Assembly: GCA_031553615.1 (NCBI GenBank)
Contig: JAVBLJ010000058.1
Span: 1 to 44,226, forward strand
Length of the DNA: 44,226 nucleotides
Reading direction: 5' to 3'
DNA from: WQXF01 sp031553615
GTDB taxonomy: Bacteria; Bacillota; Clostridia; Christensenellales; Aristaeellaceae
In this document: positions 1 through 8,301 of the stretch, piece by piece
Layout of the letters: the number at the start of each line of letters is the position of its first letter
How positions within the stretch are numbered: position 1 is the stretch's first letter
The notes under the pieces: generated by a model
The model's database searches: none
Told to the model about the DNA's origin: nothing
Seen by the model: only the letters and a program-made list of their open reading frames with translations
Program-made: the position numbers and the translations under genes

Positions 1-7
1 CACGGTC

Positions 8-285
8 GACCAGAGGGCTTTGCGGTCCCCTCAATTCGCGATTGTCGCGCCCTTCGGTCGCTCTGTCGCTCATTGGTCTTCCGCGCCGTCTCTTCGCGCC
101 ACTGGCGCGACGGCGCTCCGACCCCTCTGGACTCCTTCGCACCGCGCACTCCCAGTTTCTGTATCCAAATGCGTTGGCCGTGAGGGTGAAATCCCCCTTC
201 AAAAAGAGCCTCCAAAAAGACTTTTGGGAAGATTTCGTGCTCACGCACGACCAGGGGGCTTATAGCTCGCCCCTGGACTCCTTCT
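8..285. repeat. Intergenic palindromic repeats, no gene in 1-356
   Basis: No credible gene lies in the first 356 bases; the short reading frames here have no ribosome binding site and lie over palindromes. Bases 10-17 (ccagaggg) pair with 123-130 (ccctctgg). Nested inside are 83-89 (gcgccgt) with 110-116 (acggcgc) and 95-100 with 104-109. A second hairpin pairs 251-257 (ccagggg) with 270-276 (cccctgg). Both hairpins start after cgac and are followed by gactccttc, so they look like two versions of one repeat unit. Such units are common between genes in Clostridia; a structured RNA is an alternative. Confidence 0.5.
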
Positions 286-356
286 CTGTCGCCCTCAAGC
301 GGTTTCCCGAATAAAAACGCAATGGTTTGTCCTGTTGCTTGCGTGGCCCCAGCGCC

Positions 357-1139
357 CTACGGCACGAACGCGTCCACCGCCATGGTGATCAGCAGCAGGG
401 TCAGTACGCCCAGCATCACCAAGCGAATCACCTTTGCGCCGCCCTTGATGGCCATGCGTGCGCCCAGCGCGGCCCCTGCGGCGGAGAATACGGCGGCGGG
501 CAGTCCCAGCGCAAACACCACGTGGCCGCTGGCGATCTGCGTGACCAGCGAGGCCACGTTGCTGGCCAGATTGACCACCTTCGCGCTGCCGCTGGCATCC
601 ACCGGGTTCATGCCCACCACCAGCGCAAACAGCAGGATGAGGAAGGTGCCGGTGCCCGGGCCCACCAGCCCATCGTAGAAGCCGATCACCAGGCCGGTCG
701 CCGCGCACACCGGCAGCTCGGCGGATTTGGGCAGGGCAAACAGCGGGCTGAGCGCGCCGCGCCGCAGCAGCACCACCGCCGCTACCACCGGCAGGATGAG
801 CACCAGCATGCGCAAAATCTGCTGATCGGGTAGCGCGTTGAGCAGCAGCGTGCCCAATGCGGAGCCGGGCAGGGCCATCAGCGCGGCGGGCAATGCGCAC
901 CGCCAAAGGATGTGGCCGCTGCGCATAAACCGCCCGGTGGCGGTGACGGCCCCGATGCTGGCCGAGAGCTTGTTGGTTCCGGCCATCAGCTTGGGCGGAA
1001 GCCCGGCCAAGTAGTAGGCGGGCAAAGAGATGAGCCCGCCACCTCCGCCGATCGCATCCACGAATCCGGCAAAAAAGCAGAGCGGGCATACGATGGCAAA
1101 CATGCGGAACGTCAAAGGAATAGCTTGTGCAGCAAACAT
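357..1139 (-). CDS. TSUP (TauE/SafE) family membrane permease
   Basis: A 260-residue integral membrane protein of the TSUP family, whose members move small anions such as sulfite, sulfonates or organosulfur compounds across the cytoplasmic membrane. The family's paired half-repeats are visible: a Gly-rich motif FVDAIGGGGG at residues 26-35 and its counterpart GFYDGLVGPGTGTF at 153-166, each followed by hydrophobic segments (about seven or eight in total). The length is normal for the family. A GAGAGG sequence about 9 bases upstream supports the start. The next minus-strand gene upstream, an AEC carrier, is only 37 bases away, so the two may be co-transcribed as small-molecule transporters. 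The substrate cannot be read from the sequence. Confidence 0.88.
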   Translation of the reverse strand: MFAAQAIPLTFRMFAIVCPLCFFAGFVDAIGGGGGLISLPAYYLAGLPPKLMAGTNKLSASIGAVTATGRFMRSGHILWRCALPAALMALPGSALGTLLLNALPDQQILRMLVLILPVVAAVVLLRRGALSPLFALPKSAELPVCAATGLVIGFYDGLVGPGTGTFLILLFALVVGMNPVDASGSAKVVNLASNVASLVTQIASGHVVFALGLPAAVFSAAGAALGARMAIKGGAKVIRLVMLGVLTLLLITMAVDAFVP

Positions 1140-1176
1140 GCGGTTTTACCTCTCGCGGATGATCTTGCGTATGATT

Positions 1177-2121
1177 CTAGCGCAGCGCAGTGCTGAGCGC
1201 CGCAAAGAGCGGGATGGTCAGCATGCTCAGCAGCGTGGTGATGGTGACGCCCCCGGTGGCGTACTCCGAATCGGCGCGGTAGCTGTGGGCCACGATGGCG
1301 CACGAGCTCTGCACCGGCATGCTCGATTGCACCAGGAAGGAACTGCGCCAGAGCGGGGTCAAGCCCCCGCAAAGGTACATGATGCCCAGAATCAGCGCGG
1401 GGCTGAGCACGAACCGGGCGAACACGAACGCGCCGTAGCCGCGCTGCCAGCGCAGGCCTTGGCGCAGCATGCGGTATAGCATGCCGCCAATGAAGAACAT
1501 CGCCAGCGGGGTGACCAGGTTGCCCACCAGTGAGGCCGATTTCATCAGCACCGGCACCTGCGGCGCATCCAGCAGGATCAGCACAGCGCAGAGCAGGAAG
1601 CTGATGAGCGGCGGCGTGCAGACGCGCTTGAGCGTATCCAGCGAGAAGTTGGCGCGCGGCGCGCCGCCGTCGGCCTGGATGCCGCTCACCCCCACGACCC
1701 AAAAGAGGGAGGTGTTGGCCAGGTAGTACATCAGCGTGGCGGGCAGCGCCTGCTCCCCAAAGAGCGCGGTGTTGATGGGCAGGCCCATGAAGATGGTGTT
1801 GCTGAAGGTGACCATGGCGCGAAACACGCCGCGCCGCTCGGGGGGAATGCGCAGCAGCCGAGCCAGCGGATACGAGAGCGCGTACAGCAGCCCCACCGTC
1901 GCGAACGCCATGGCCAGCCCGGGAAGCGAGGCGATGAGATCGGCGCGCCGGTAGTTGGCCAGCAGCTGGCTGAAGGTCATGCAGGGCAGCGCTACGTGGG
2001 TGACCAGCTTGGCGAGCAAATCGTTCACCTGGGGCGGGAACCAGCCGCGATGGCAGAGCAGCATGCCGATGCCGATCATGATCAACAGGCTGGTTACGAT
2101 CGAAACCCCGTTCCAGAACAT
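1177..2121 (-). CDS. AEC (auxin efflux carrier) family transporter
   Basis: A 314-residue membrane protein with about ten hydrophobic segments and the AEC family layout: a conserved N-terminal half (GMLLCHRGWFPPQ, then the LVTHVALPCMTFSQL segment) and a C-terminal half with the FFIGGMLYRM and HSYRADSEYATGGVTITTLLS segments. Bacterial AEC proteins export or exchange organic acids such as malate or malonate; the substrate here is unknown. The start has only a weak ribosome binding site (cgag just before the ATG). It lies between aspartate kinase (49 bases upstream) and the TSUP permease (37 bases downstream) on the same strand, so a three-gene unit is possible. Confidence 0.88.
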   Translation of the reverse strand: MFWNGVSIVTSLLIMIGIGMLLCHRGWFPPQVNDLLAKLVTHVALPCMTFSQLLANYRRADLIASLPGLAMAFATVGLLYALSYPLARLLRIPPERRGVFRAMVTFSNTIFMGLPINTALFGEQALPATLMYYLANTSLFWVVGVSGIQADGGAPRANFSLDTLKRVCTPPLISFLLCAVLILLDAPQVPVLMKSASLVGNLVTPLAMFFIGGMLYRMLRQGLRWQRGYGAFVFARFVLSPALILGIMYLCGGLTPLWRSSFLVQSSMPVQSSCAIVAHSYRADSEYATGGVTITTLLSMLTIPLFAALSTALR

Positions 2122-2170
2122 CTCGAGTACGATGGGTATCTCCGCCTTTCGCGCGAATCCCGCGGTGATG

Positions 2171-3487
2171 CTATTCTACAAAAGCCGCGTAGATCGCTCG
2201 CACCGCCCGCTCGAAATCGGCGTTGTTTACGCCTACGATGATGTTGAGCTCGCTGGAGCCCTGATCGATCATGCGCACGTTGATGCCCGCACGGCTCAGC
2301 GCGTCAAACAGCTTGGCCGAGGTGCCGCGGGCGTGCACCATGCCACGCCCCACGGTGGCGATGAGCGCCATCTGCGAATGAATCTCCACGCTGTCCGGTT
2401 CGGTCAGCTCGTAGATGCGGCGCAGGAGCTGCTCGCGCTTGCCGTCGAGCTGATGCTCGTTGCAGACCACGCACATGGTGTCGATGCCGGTGGGCAAATG
2501 CTCGAAGGAGATTTCCAGCTCCTCCAGCGCTTGCAGCACGCGGCGGCCAAAGCCCAGCTCGGCGTTCATCATCGCTTTTTCGATGGATACTACGCAGAAA
2601 TCCTTGCGCCCGGCTATGCCGGTGATGACCCGCTCCTGCGCATCCGGCCTGGGGGTATACGAAATGCGCGTGCCCGGCTGATCGGGTGCGTTGGTGTTTA
2701 GGATGCTGGTGGTGATGCCCGCTTTGCGCACGGGGAAGATCGCATCTTCGTGCAGCACGGTTGCGCCCATGTAGGAAAGCTCGCGCAGCTCGCGATAGGT
2801 GATCTCGTCGATGGTCAACGGGTGCTCGACGATGCGCGGATCGGCCATGAGGCAGCCCGATACGTCGGTCCAGTTTTCGTAGAGCGAGGCTTGCGCCGCG
2901 CGCGCCACAATGGCCCCGGAGATGTCGCTGCCTCCGCGGGAAAAGGTGTGCACCGCGCCATCGGGCATCGCACCGTAGAATCCGGGGATAACCGCGCGCG
3001 GATGCTCGGCCAGCAGCGCCGAAAGCTCGGCCTGTGTGCGCTCTGCATCCAGCCAGCCGTTCGCCGCGAAGAAGATGCCCTGCGCCGCATCCAGAAAATC
3101 GTAGCCCAGGTAGTCGGCCAGCAGCAGGCCGCTGAGGTATTCGCCCCGGCTGGCCGCAAAATCGGCGGTGCAGCCCGCATGCAGCGCGGCGCGAATCTCC
3201 TCCAGCGCCCCGGCGATGTCCACGCCCAAGCCCAGATCGGCTGCGATGCCTATGTACCGTGCGGCGATCTCGTCGTACTGCGCGTCGAAAGGCTCGCCAG
3301 CGGCGGCCAAGCGCTGGCAGGAATAAAGCATGTCGGTAATTTTTTTATCCCGCGCGTTGCGCTTGCCCGGTGCGGAGGGCACCACGTAGCGGCGAGCCGG
3401 GTCGCCGGTCACAATCGCCCGCACTTTGGCAAACTGGCTGGCATCGGCCAGCGAGCTTCCCCCAAACTTGGCTACCTTCACGTCCAT
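2171..3487 (-). CDS. Aspartate kinase (aspartokinase)
   Basis: Aspartate kinase (438 residues) phosphorylates L-aspartate to aspartyl-4-phosphate, the first step towards lysine, methionine and threonine. The N-terminal nucleotide-binding motif KFGGSS is at residues 6-11. The catalytic domain contains the FSRGGSDISGAI segment, and the C-terminal 150 or so residues form paired ACT regulatory domains (VSIEKAMMN..., then MALIATVGRGMV...). Feedback inhibition by amino acids is therefore expected from family knowledge. An in-frame ATG lies 24 bases further upstream, but the ATG used here has a clean GGAGG nine bases before it, so the shorter form is preferred. No lysine riboswitch or T-box is visible in the short leader. 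It is monofunctional, with no homoserine dehydrogenase domain. Confidence 0.95.
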   Translation of the reverse strand: MDVKVAKFGGSSLADASQFAKVRAIVTGDPARRYVVPSAPGKRNARDKKITDMLYSCQRLAAAGEPFDAQYDEIAARYIGIAADLGLGVDIAGALEEIRAALHAGCTADFAASRGEYLSGLLLADYLGYDFLDAAQGIFFAANGWLDAERTQAELSALLAEHPRAVIPGFYGAMPDGAVHTFSRGGSDISGAIVARAAQASLYENWTDVSGCLMADPRIVEHPLTIDEITYRELRELSYMGATVLHEDAIFPVRKAGITTSILNTNAPDQPGTRISYTPRPDAQERVITGIAGRKDFCVVSIEKAMMNAELGFGRRVLQALEELEISFEHLPTGIDTMCVVCNEHQLDGKREQLLRRIYELTEPDSVEIHSQMALIATVGRGMVHARGTSAKLFDALSRAGINVRMIDQGSSELNIIVGVNNADFERAVRAIYAAFVE

Positions 3488-3608
3488 AGGATAGTCCTCC
3501 GAACATTGCATAGAATAGTATATTTTAACGGAATAAAGTGCCCTCCGTCAATATGCTACATCCTATGACGGCAAAAAAGCTTGGTGCGGGGAAAAGGGCT
3601 CTCGGCGA

Positions 3609-4181
3609 TCAATCCTGCGGCTCGCGCGCCGAAGCTCCCCGGGCGGCAAGCCACTCCTCGCGCAGCACGCCCATGAGCATCAGGTCGATGTAGCGCCCCT
3701 CGTGAAAATGGCACTGGCGGCGGCAGCCCTCCCACACAAACCCGGCCTTTTCGTAGCAGCGGAGGGCGCGCGCGTTGTCCGCGTTGACCCAAAGCTCCAC
3801 GCGCTGCAGATTGGCGCGCAGGAAGGCGAACTCCAGCACCAGCCCGATGGCCTCGGTGCCGAAGCCCTGGCTCTGGTATTCCGAATCGCCGATGACGATG
3901 CCCAGCTCGGCGCAGCGATCGAGGCTGTTGAGGTTGATAAGATCGACCTGGCCGATGTAATTCTCGGTATCGCGGTCGGCGATCACGAAATTGTAGTCGA
4001 GGCTGCGCCCATCGAGCACGCGATCCAGAAAGGATTCGGTCATGGGCAGGGTTTGCGTAGAGAGAAAGGTATGCGAAAGAAAGCGGGTGACGGCATCGTC
4101 GTTGACCCACTTGCGCATTTCGGGTAGGTCCTCGCGGCGGTATTCTCGCAGCATGATGCGTTTGCCAAGCCGGTGTCCCAT
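3609..4181 (-). CDS. GNAT family N-acetyltransferase, RimJ/RimL type
   Basis: A 190-residue acetyltransferase of the RimJ/RimL-like GNAT group, which transfers an acetyl group from acetyl-CoA to an amine on a protein N-terminus, amino acid or small molecule. The start of the domain is typical (IMLREYRREDLPEMRKWVND, about residues 9-28), and the acetyl-CoA pyrophosphate loop is visible as QSQGFGTEA at 103-111. It is followed by the RANLQRVELWVNADNARALRCYEKAGF segment that ends most such domains. The ATG is preceded by GAGGAGG at 7 bases. It stands alone between aspartate kinase and the DUF4097 cassette; the substrate is not predictable. Confidence 0.88.
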   Translation of the reverse strand: MGHRLGKRIMLREYRREDLPEMRKWVNDDAVTRFLSHTFLSTQTLPMTESFLDRVLDGRSLDYNFVIADRDTENYIGQVDLINLNSLDRCAELGIVIGDSEYQSQGFGTEAIGLVLEFAFLRANLQRVELWVNADNARALRCYEKAGFVWEGCRRQCHFHEGRYIDLMLMGVLREEWLAARGASAREPQD

Positions 4182-4271
4182 GGCGGTTCCTCCTCAAAGC
4201 GCTGGATGCGTTCTGCGCTGTAGTCTGGCGGATTTTTGCCATTGTATCATACGCCCGCAGTCAGGACAAGC

Positions 4272-4301
4272 AAAACCCGCCCCGGCCAAGCGCGGAGCGG
4301 G
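4272..4301 (-). terminator. Rho-independent terminator of the DUF4097 cassette
   Basis: On the minus strand cccgctccg (4301-4293) pairs with cggggcggg (4284-4276) with one G-U pair and an 8-base loop, followed by TTTTG. It lies just past the stop of the DUF4097 gene at 4325 and before the GNAT gene on the same strand. Confidence 0.7.
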
Positions 4302-4324
4302 CATCGATGCACTTTTCTCCCCCG

Positions 4325-5341
4325 TCAGTTTTCCACCTTGATCGAGCCCGAGGTGGTGTGGCAGCGCAGGGAGTATTCGGGCGAGTTACCGACGGTGGCG
4401 GTGGCGCGGCGGCCCTCCTTCGTGGCGGGGAAATCGGTGTGGATGGAGCCGGAGAACGATTCGCCCTCGAAACGGAAGGCGGCATCGGAGGGCACGGAGG
4501 CGCGGATGGTGCCGGACACGCAGTGCAGATCGATATCGCCGGTGAAGCGGTCGATGCCCACGCGCAGGGAGCCCGAGGTGGAGGTGAACTTGCCGCGGCC
4601 CTCGAAGTGCTCGACGCGCAGCGAGCCCGAGATGACGCTTAGCTGCACATCGCCCGTGATGGATTCGATGCGCACCGTGCCCGAGGTGGTTTTGATCTCG
4701 TGGCGGTCGCCGGAGAGCGACTGCGCGCGGACGTTGCCGGAGCTCACATGGACGGAACCGGAGCCGGTCCAGGAGCCCAACGTGACGTTGCCGGAAGAGG
4801 CCTTGACCTCGTATTCGCCAGCGAGGATGTCGCCCAGCTCCACGTTGCCCGAGGTCAGGGCGATGGCCAGCTTGGAGAAGGTGCGCGCCTCGGTCATGGT
4901 CACGTTGCCGGAGCGCAGAGCGATGGAGAACATCTCTTCGTACTCGGCGGGCAGGTAGAGCGTGAGCCTTTCGCGCACGTTGAGGAACAGGCCGATGCGC
5001 ACGCGCTGTATCTGCTCCACGGTGAAGGTGTTGCCCTTGCGCTCCACCACCAGCTCGGCGCGCTTATCGGGCGGCATGTTGCTTTCCAGCACCAGGCGCA
5101 CCTGATCCTCGCGGGTGGAAACGATATCGACATTAAGAGAGCCCATATCGAGCTCCACGCTGCTTACGCCCTCCACGTCGAAGTTTTCATCCAACACCAC
5201 ATCCATGGTAGAATCCCCAAACAATCCAAACACGGAATTTGCTCCTTTCGATACGGTGATCAGGGTGATCATCAGCAGCGCGGCCAACACGAGCAGCGCT
5301 ACGATGCGCCACAGGATTCGTTTGCGCGCATCATTTGTCAT
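4325..5341 (-). CDS. DUF4097 family beta-strand repeat protein, membrane anchored
   Basis: A 338-residue protein with one N-terminal membrane segment (about residues 10-32) and a long run of short repeated beta strands of the form SGNV/SGTV/SGSL (for example SSGNVTLGS, TTSGTVRIES, ISGSLRVEH), the hallmark of DUF4097 (adhesin-like right-handed beta-helix) proteins. The bulk should sit outside the membrane. The biochemical role of the family is unsettled; it is commonly linked to envelope-stress or antimicrobial-sensing cassettes with PadR regulators. Its 5' end overlaps the upstream membrane-protein gene, so the two are translationally coupled. An ATG nine bases further upstream (5350) is possible, but GAGG sits at a better distance from the start used here. 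A terminator follows. Confidence 0.85.
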   Translation of the reverse strand: MTNDARKRILWRIVALLVLAALLMITLITVSKGANSVFGLFGDSTMDVVLDENFDVEGVSSVELDMGSLNVDIVSTREDQVRLVLESNMPPDKRAELVVERKGNTFTVEQIQRVRIGLFLNVRERLTLYLPAEYEEMFSIALRSGNVTMTEARTFSKLAIALTSGNVELGDILAGEYEVKASSGNVTLGSWTGSGSVHVSSGNVRAQSLSGDRHEIKTTSGTVRIESITGDVQLSVISGSLRVEHFEGRGKFTSTSGSLRVGIDRFTGDIDLHCVSGTIRASVPSDAAFRFEGESFSGSIHTDFPATKEGRRATATVGNSPEYSLRCHTTSGSIKVEN

Positions 5342-5978
5342 CCGTCTCATCCTCGCTCATCTTGAAAATCAGGTTGAGTATGTTCTGCGCGATGGTCGCA
5401 ATCAGAAAGATGATCCAGGAGATGTGCCAGTTGCCAAAGCGGAAGCTCCAAAGCATGTAGACGACGGTGGTGCCCACCCACAGGATGGAGCTGAGCGAGC
5501 CGTGGATCAGCTTGCGTTCCTTGCGCGATTGCGCGGAAATCGGCCTGCGGCGAACTGGCATCGGCCGGGTCATGAAGTGGTAGACCGTCTGACCGGTGGC
5601 GAAGGCGGCGATTACCCAGAAGGCCACCCAAGCCAGCGTTGCGCCGAAGATGGAGCGCACCAGCAGATGCGCCGCGATGGCGATGCAATACAGGAAGGCG
5701 CTGGTCGCCACGGTTTGCGCGGTGTGGCGGCGGGCGTCGTCGTAGTCGTGCTCGGTCGGATCGGGCTCGATGGAAAGGCTGGCGATCAGGCTTTCCGCAT
5801 CGCCCAGGCCGGAGATCACGCTGGCGTACGCTTCCTCTTCGCTGTACCCGGCACCCTTGAGGTCCTCGTACTTTTCCTCCAGGTTGGCCAGCAGCTCCTC
5901 CTTCAGGTCGTAGACGCGGGGGGTGGTCGGCGCTTCCTCAAACAGGGTATCGACGTAATTGCGAAGCTTTGTGCTCAT
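5331..5978 (-). CDS. Permease-prefix/DUF1700-like membrane protein
   Basis: A 215-residue protein. The first 70 or so residues are a charged helical domain (STKLRNYVDTLFEEAP...DLKEELLANLEEKYEDLKGAGYSEEEAYASVISGLGDAESL) typical of the permease-prefix domain and DUF1700 proteins. Four hydrophobic segments follow. Such proteins are normally encoded between a PadR regulator and a DUF4097 protein, exactly the arrangement here, and are thought to act together at the membrane; the mechanism is not established. AGAGAGG lies 9 bases before this ATG, while an ATG 9 bases further upstream would abut the binding site, so the shorter form is chosen. It overlaps the DUF4097 gene by about 11 bases. Confidence 0.85.
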   Translation of the reverse strand: MSTKLRNYVDTLFEEAPTTPRVYDLKEELLANLEEKYEDLKGAGYSEEEAYASVISGLGDAESLIASLSIEPDPTEHDYDDARRHTAQTVATSAFLYCIAIAAHLLVRSIFGATLAWVAFWVIAAFATGQTVYHFMTRPMPVRRRPISAQSRKERKLIHGSLSSILWVGTTVVYMLWSFRFGNWHISWIIFLIATIAQNILNLIFKMSEDETDDK

Positions 5979-6053
5979 GTGGCGCATCCTCTCTTCCGAA
6001 TGTTACTCATCTGTTTTTTGACCAATACTTACTGGCGGGAGGCGGGCTTGCGA

Positions 6054-6377
6054 TCAGGGCAGCAGGGCGTCGATGATCCGTTTGGCGTGCTGCCATTCCT
6101 CGCGGCTTTGGTAGTAGAAGCGCTGGCCGCTGGGCGTGATGGCGTAGTAGCGACGGCGGGCCCCGATGGTGGCGTCGCCCCAGTAGGAGGAGATCCATCC
6201 GGCTTGCTCCAGGCGGCGGAAGGCCGAGTACAGCGTGGCTTCCTTTAGCTCGTAATCGCCGCCGGTGGTGGCCTGAATGGCTTTGTTGATCTCGTAGCCG
6301 TAGCTGTCCTTCTCCATCAGGTGCGCCAGTATGATCGAATCGGTGTGACCCCGTATGAGGTCGGCGGTCAGGGACAA
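6054..6377 (-). CDS. PadR family transcriptional regulator
   Basis: A 107-residue PadR-type winged-helix repressor: LIRGHTDSIILAHLMEKDSYGYEINKAI (helices 1-2), LKEATLYSAFRRLEQAGWISSYW (recognition helix and start of the wing) and GARRRYYAITPSGQRFY (wing). The C-terminal dimerisation helix is short (EWQHAKRIIDALL), typical of the small PadR subgroup. The start codon is TTG, preceded by AAGGGGTG at a good distance; no better ATG exists. It heads the minus-strand cassette with the membrane protein and DUF4097 gene, which it probably represses together with itself. A 12-bp palindrome in its upstream region is a likely operator. Confidence 0.92.
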   Translation of the reverse strand: MSLTADLIRGHTDSIILAHLMEKDSYGYEINKAIQATTGGDYELKEATLYSAFRRLEQAGWISSYWGDATIGARRRYYAITPSGQRFYYQSREEWQHAKRIIDALLP

Positions 6378-6431
6378 GTTTTCACCCCTTTTCTTGGTGA
6401 CGAGGTAGCTGTTTCGGTCACGGTAACAGCT

Positions 6432-6443
6432 TACTGCGCAGTA
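6432..6443. promoter_or_regulatory. Probable PadR operator
   Basis: TACTGCGCAGTA is a perfect 12-bp palindrome 55 bases upstream of the PadR start. It sits inside a wider broken inverted repeat: cgaggta and gctgtt on the left are mirrored by aacagc and acctcg on the right, about 6410-6448. PadR repressors bind such dyads in their own promoters. The assignment rests on position and symmetry only. Confidence 0.5.
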
Positions 6444-6554
6444 CCTCGCCTGTCAAGGTATATCGGATCGTTCTAAGGCAGTTCTAATTTTCCTCAAAGG
6501 TTTCTCTCAAACTGGCCTCAGGCCTCCCACCCAAGGCTGCAAAGGGAACGCAAA

Positions 6555-6587
6555 CGGGCGCACCGCAGCAATGCCGCGATGCGCCCG
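6555..6587 (-). terminator. Terminator after the DUF308 gene
   Basis: Perfect 8-base arms CGGGCGCA and TGCGCCCG (6555-6562 and 6580-6587) with further pairing inside. It lies about 60 bases past the stop of the minus-strand DUF308 gene and is followed on that strand by a short T run (TTTGCG). The T tract is weak, so it may be a partial terminator. Confidence 0.5.
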
Positions 6588-6648
6588 AACGTAGTGCTAA
6601 AAGGATTGGATTACACAGGGAAAGCCAATGCTCCAGGTCGCGAAGGGA

Positions 6649-7173
6649 TCAATCCCTGGTGGCAAAGAACATGGAAATCGCCGAAATGCCCTGCATGATG
6701 AACACCATCGGCACGAAGATGCCGATCGCCATGATGCCGTACAGCGGGTTGAACATCAGGAACATGCCGATCAAGCAGCCCAGGATGCCGGCGGCCAGAA
6801 TCCAGCCCCAGTTGGGCAGACCCAGATCCTTGGCGGCAAAAGCGGCGGAGGTGCGGGTGACGCCGGTGAACAGCGTCCAGAAAGCGAACACCATGGCCAT
6901 TCCCAAAATCTGCGCGCCGGGCATGAACAGCAGCATGACGCCCAGGATCGTGCTAATGATGCCGTCGGCCAGCACCCAACCCGAAAGGTGGCTCGCCTTG
7001 CGCTTGGAGCAGTAGTGCACGATCTCGGCAACGCCATATCCAATCATTAGGATGCAGGCCACGTAAGCGACGACGACCGAGTTGGCGATCGGATGCGAAA
7101 AAGCGGCGATTCCCAGCACGATCAACAGGATACCGATCAACAGCGCAGCGATTCTCCCCCAAGTGCTTCTCAT
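6649..7173 (-). CDS. HdeD/DUF308 family membrane protein
   Basis: A 174-residue protein made almost entirely of six hydrophobic segments arranged as three helical hairpins, with the DUF308 signature of short Gly/Pro turns (GILLIVLGIAAFSHPIANSVV, then GVLLLFMPGAQILGMAMVFAFWTLFTG, then LGCLIGMFLMFNPLYGIMAI). HdeD from Escherichia coli, the named member, is linked to acid resistance, but the function of Gram-positive members is unknown. The ATG has AAAGGAGAG eight bases upstream and a consensus sigma-A promoter further up. It is a single-gene unit, not part of the PadR cassette, since the PadR gene has its own leader. Confidence 0.85.
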   Translation of the reverse strand: MRSTWGRIAALLIGILLIVLGIAAFSHPIANSVVVAYVACILMIGYGVAEIVHYCSKRKASHLSGWVLADGIISTILGVMLLFMPGAQILGMAMVFAFWTLFTGVTRTSAAFAAKDLGLPNWGWILAAGILGCLIGMFLMFNPLYGIMAIGIFVPMVFIMQGISAISMFFATRD

Positions 7174-7223
7174 TTGTGCTCTCTCCTTTATTTGTGCCGA
7201 CAGTTGGTTTGAGTGTCAAATAA

Positions 7224-7252
7224 ATCTTAGGGTTTTTCCCGCATTCTGTCAA
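7224..7252 (-). promoter_or_regulatory. Sigma-A promoter of the DUF308 gene
   Basis: On the minus strand TTGACA (7252-7247), a 17-base spacer, then TAAGAT (7229-7224), about 50 bases upstream of the DUF308 start. This is a near-consensus housekeeping promoter. Confidence 0.75.
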
Positions 7253-7332
7253 TCCCAAAAAACAGCAAGATTTTTTGGCCGTTTTTACGACATTTTTTCC
7301 CTCTTGGTTTCGGATGAAACCGTCAATTTGCT

Positions 7333-7374
7333 AACCGTTAACACATTAACCGTTAACACAGCAACCGTTAACAC
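7333..7374. repeat. Tandem array, 15-bp period, AACCGTTAACAC core
   Basis: AACCGTTAACAC occurs at 7333, 7348 and 7363, a strict 15-bp period, with a decayed fourth copy (catccgtt) after it. Each unit holds the palindrome GTTAAC. It lies in the 300-base gap between the DUF308 and methyltransferase genes (7174-7473), which otherwise holds only the DUF308 promoter. There are no spacers, so it is not a CRISPR. It could be a set of protein binding sites or a slippage expansion. Confidence 0.75.
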
Positions 7375-7473
7375 AACATCCGTTCCAATCGCAACCGAAT
7401 CGCGCTTGTGCACTTGCCCGCCTGCGGGCGCGGCGCATACAAAAAAAGGGGGGGAGATCGACGAAGTTCGCCC

Positions 7474-8250
7474 CTATACTTCGCCGATGTAGCAGCTTGT
7501 CCTGTTGGGGTAGAGCAGCAGGCCGTTCCTGCTATGTGCTTCGAACACCTTGGTTAGGGCTGCCGCCAACCCCTCGGCCTCGGGCGTGCCCTCCTTGGGC
7601 GCGTAGGAGGAGGAAAGCGCGCGGCCTACGTAACCTTGCAGATCGGTTTCGAAGGTGTTTTCGAACACGTGCAGAGTGCAGGGATGCGCGAAAAAGTCGT
7701 TGTACTCCTCGGGCGACTCTTGCTTTGCGGCGGTGCGATCCGTGTAGCCGGGGCAGAAGATATCGTGGACGGCGTCGTGCGCCTTCATGAACGGATGCTC
7801 GCGGTCCGCGTTGTTCCATACGAGGATCACCTTGCCGCCGGGCCTGAGGATGCGCCGCGCCTCCCGCCGGAAGGCCGCGCGGTCGAACCAATGAAAGGCC
7901 TGGGCGGCGGTGATGAAATCCACGCTACCATCGGGCAGGGTGGTGGCTTCGGCGGGCGCGGACACGATGTGCGCGCGCGGGTAGGCGGCCATGGCGGTTT
8001 CCAACTGCCCGCGCATGTCGGTATTGGGTTCCACGCAGTAAACCTCGCTGCCGCGCTCCAGCAGCAGGCGGCTGAAAATCCCTGTGCCAGCGCCGATATC
8101 AGCCACCACGCTGCGGGGGGAGAGGCCGACCTCGCCCGCTTCAGCGTAGAGGAAATCCAGCATCCCGGCGGGGTAGGAGGGGCGGAAGCGGGCGTATAGC
8201 TCCGATTTGCCGGTGAATCGGCCGGTGTTGCCTTCGTTCTGTGTGTTCAT
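7474..8250 (-). CDS. Class I SAM-dependent methyltransferase
   Basis: A 258-residue enzyme with the Rossmann-fold methyltransferase signature. Motif I, VVADIGAGTGIFSR, binds S-adenosylmethionine; it is followed by an acidic strand end (VYCVEPN), SAPAEATTLPDGSVDFITAAQAFHWFD (motifs II-III) and RILRPGGKVILVWNN (motif post-III). The F-H-W-F segment is typical of the UbiE/COQ5-like and trans-aconitate-like small-molecule methyltransferases. The substrate is not known. An upstream ATG exists at 8271, but AGGAGG stands 6 bases before the ATG used here. It is transcribed away from the MarR operon, and two 15-bp tandem arrays lie on either side of it. Confidence 0.88.
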   Translation of the reverse strand: MNTQNEGNTGRFTGKSELYARFRPSYPAGMLDFLYAEAGEVGLSPRSVVADIGAGTGIFSRLLLERGSEVYCVEPNTDMRGQLETAMAAYPRAHIVSAPAEATTLPDGSVDFITAAQAFHWFDRAAFRREARRILRPGGKVILVWNNADREHPFMKAHDAVHDIFCPGYTDRTAAKQESPEEYNDFFAHPCTLHVFENTFETDLQGYVGRALSSSYAPKEGTPEAEGLAAALTKVFEAHSRNGLLLYPNRTSCYIGEV

Positions 8251-8301
8251 GCGCATCCTCCTGTCGTGCATACGACCGTTCTATTCATCCCAATGATGCC
8301 T

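Noticed and set aside
3488..3608. Lysine riboswitch or T-box before aspartate kinase
   Set aside because: The 121-base leader is too short and has none of the conserved stems or the T-box sequence.
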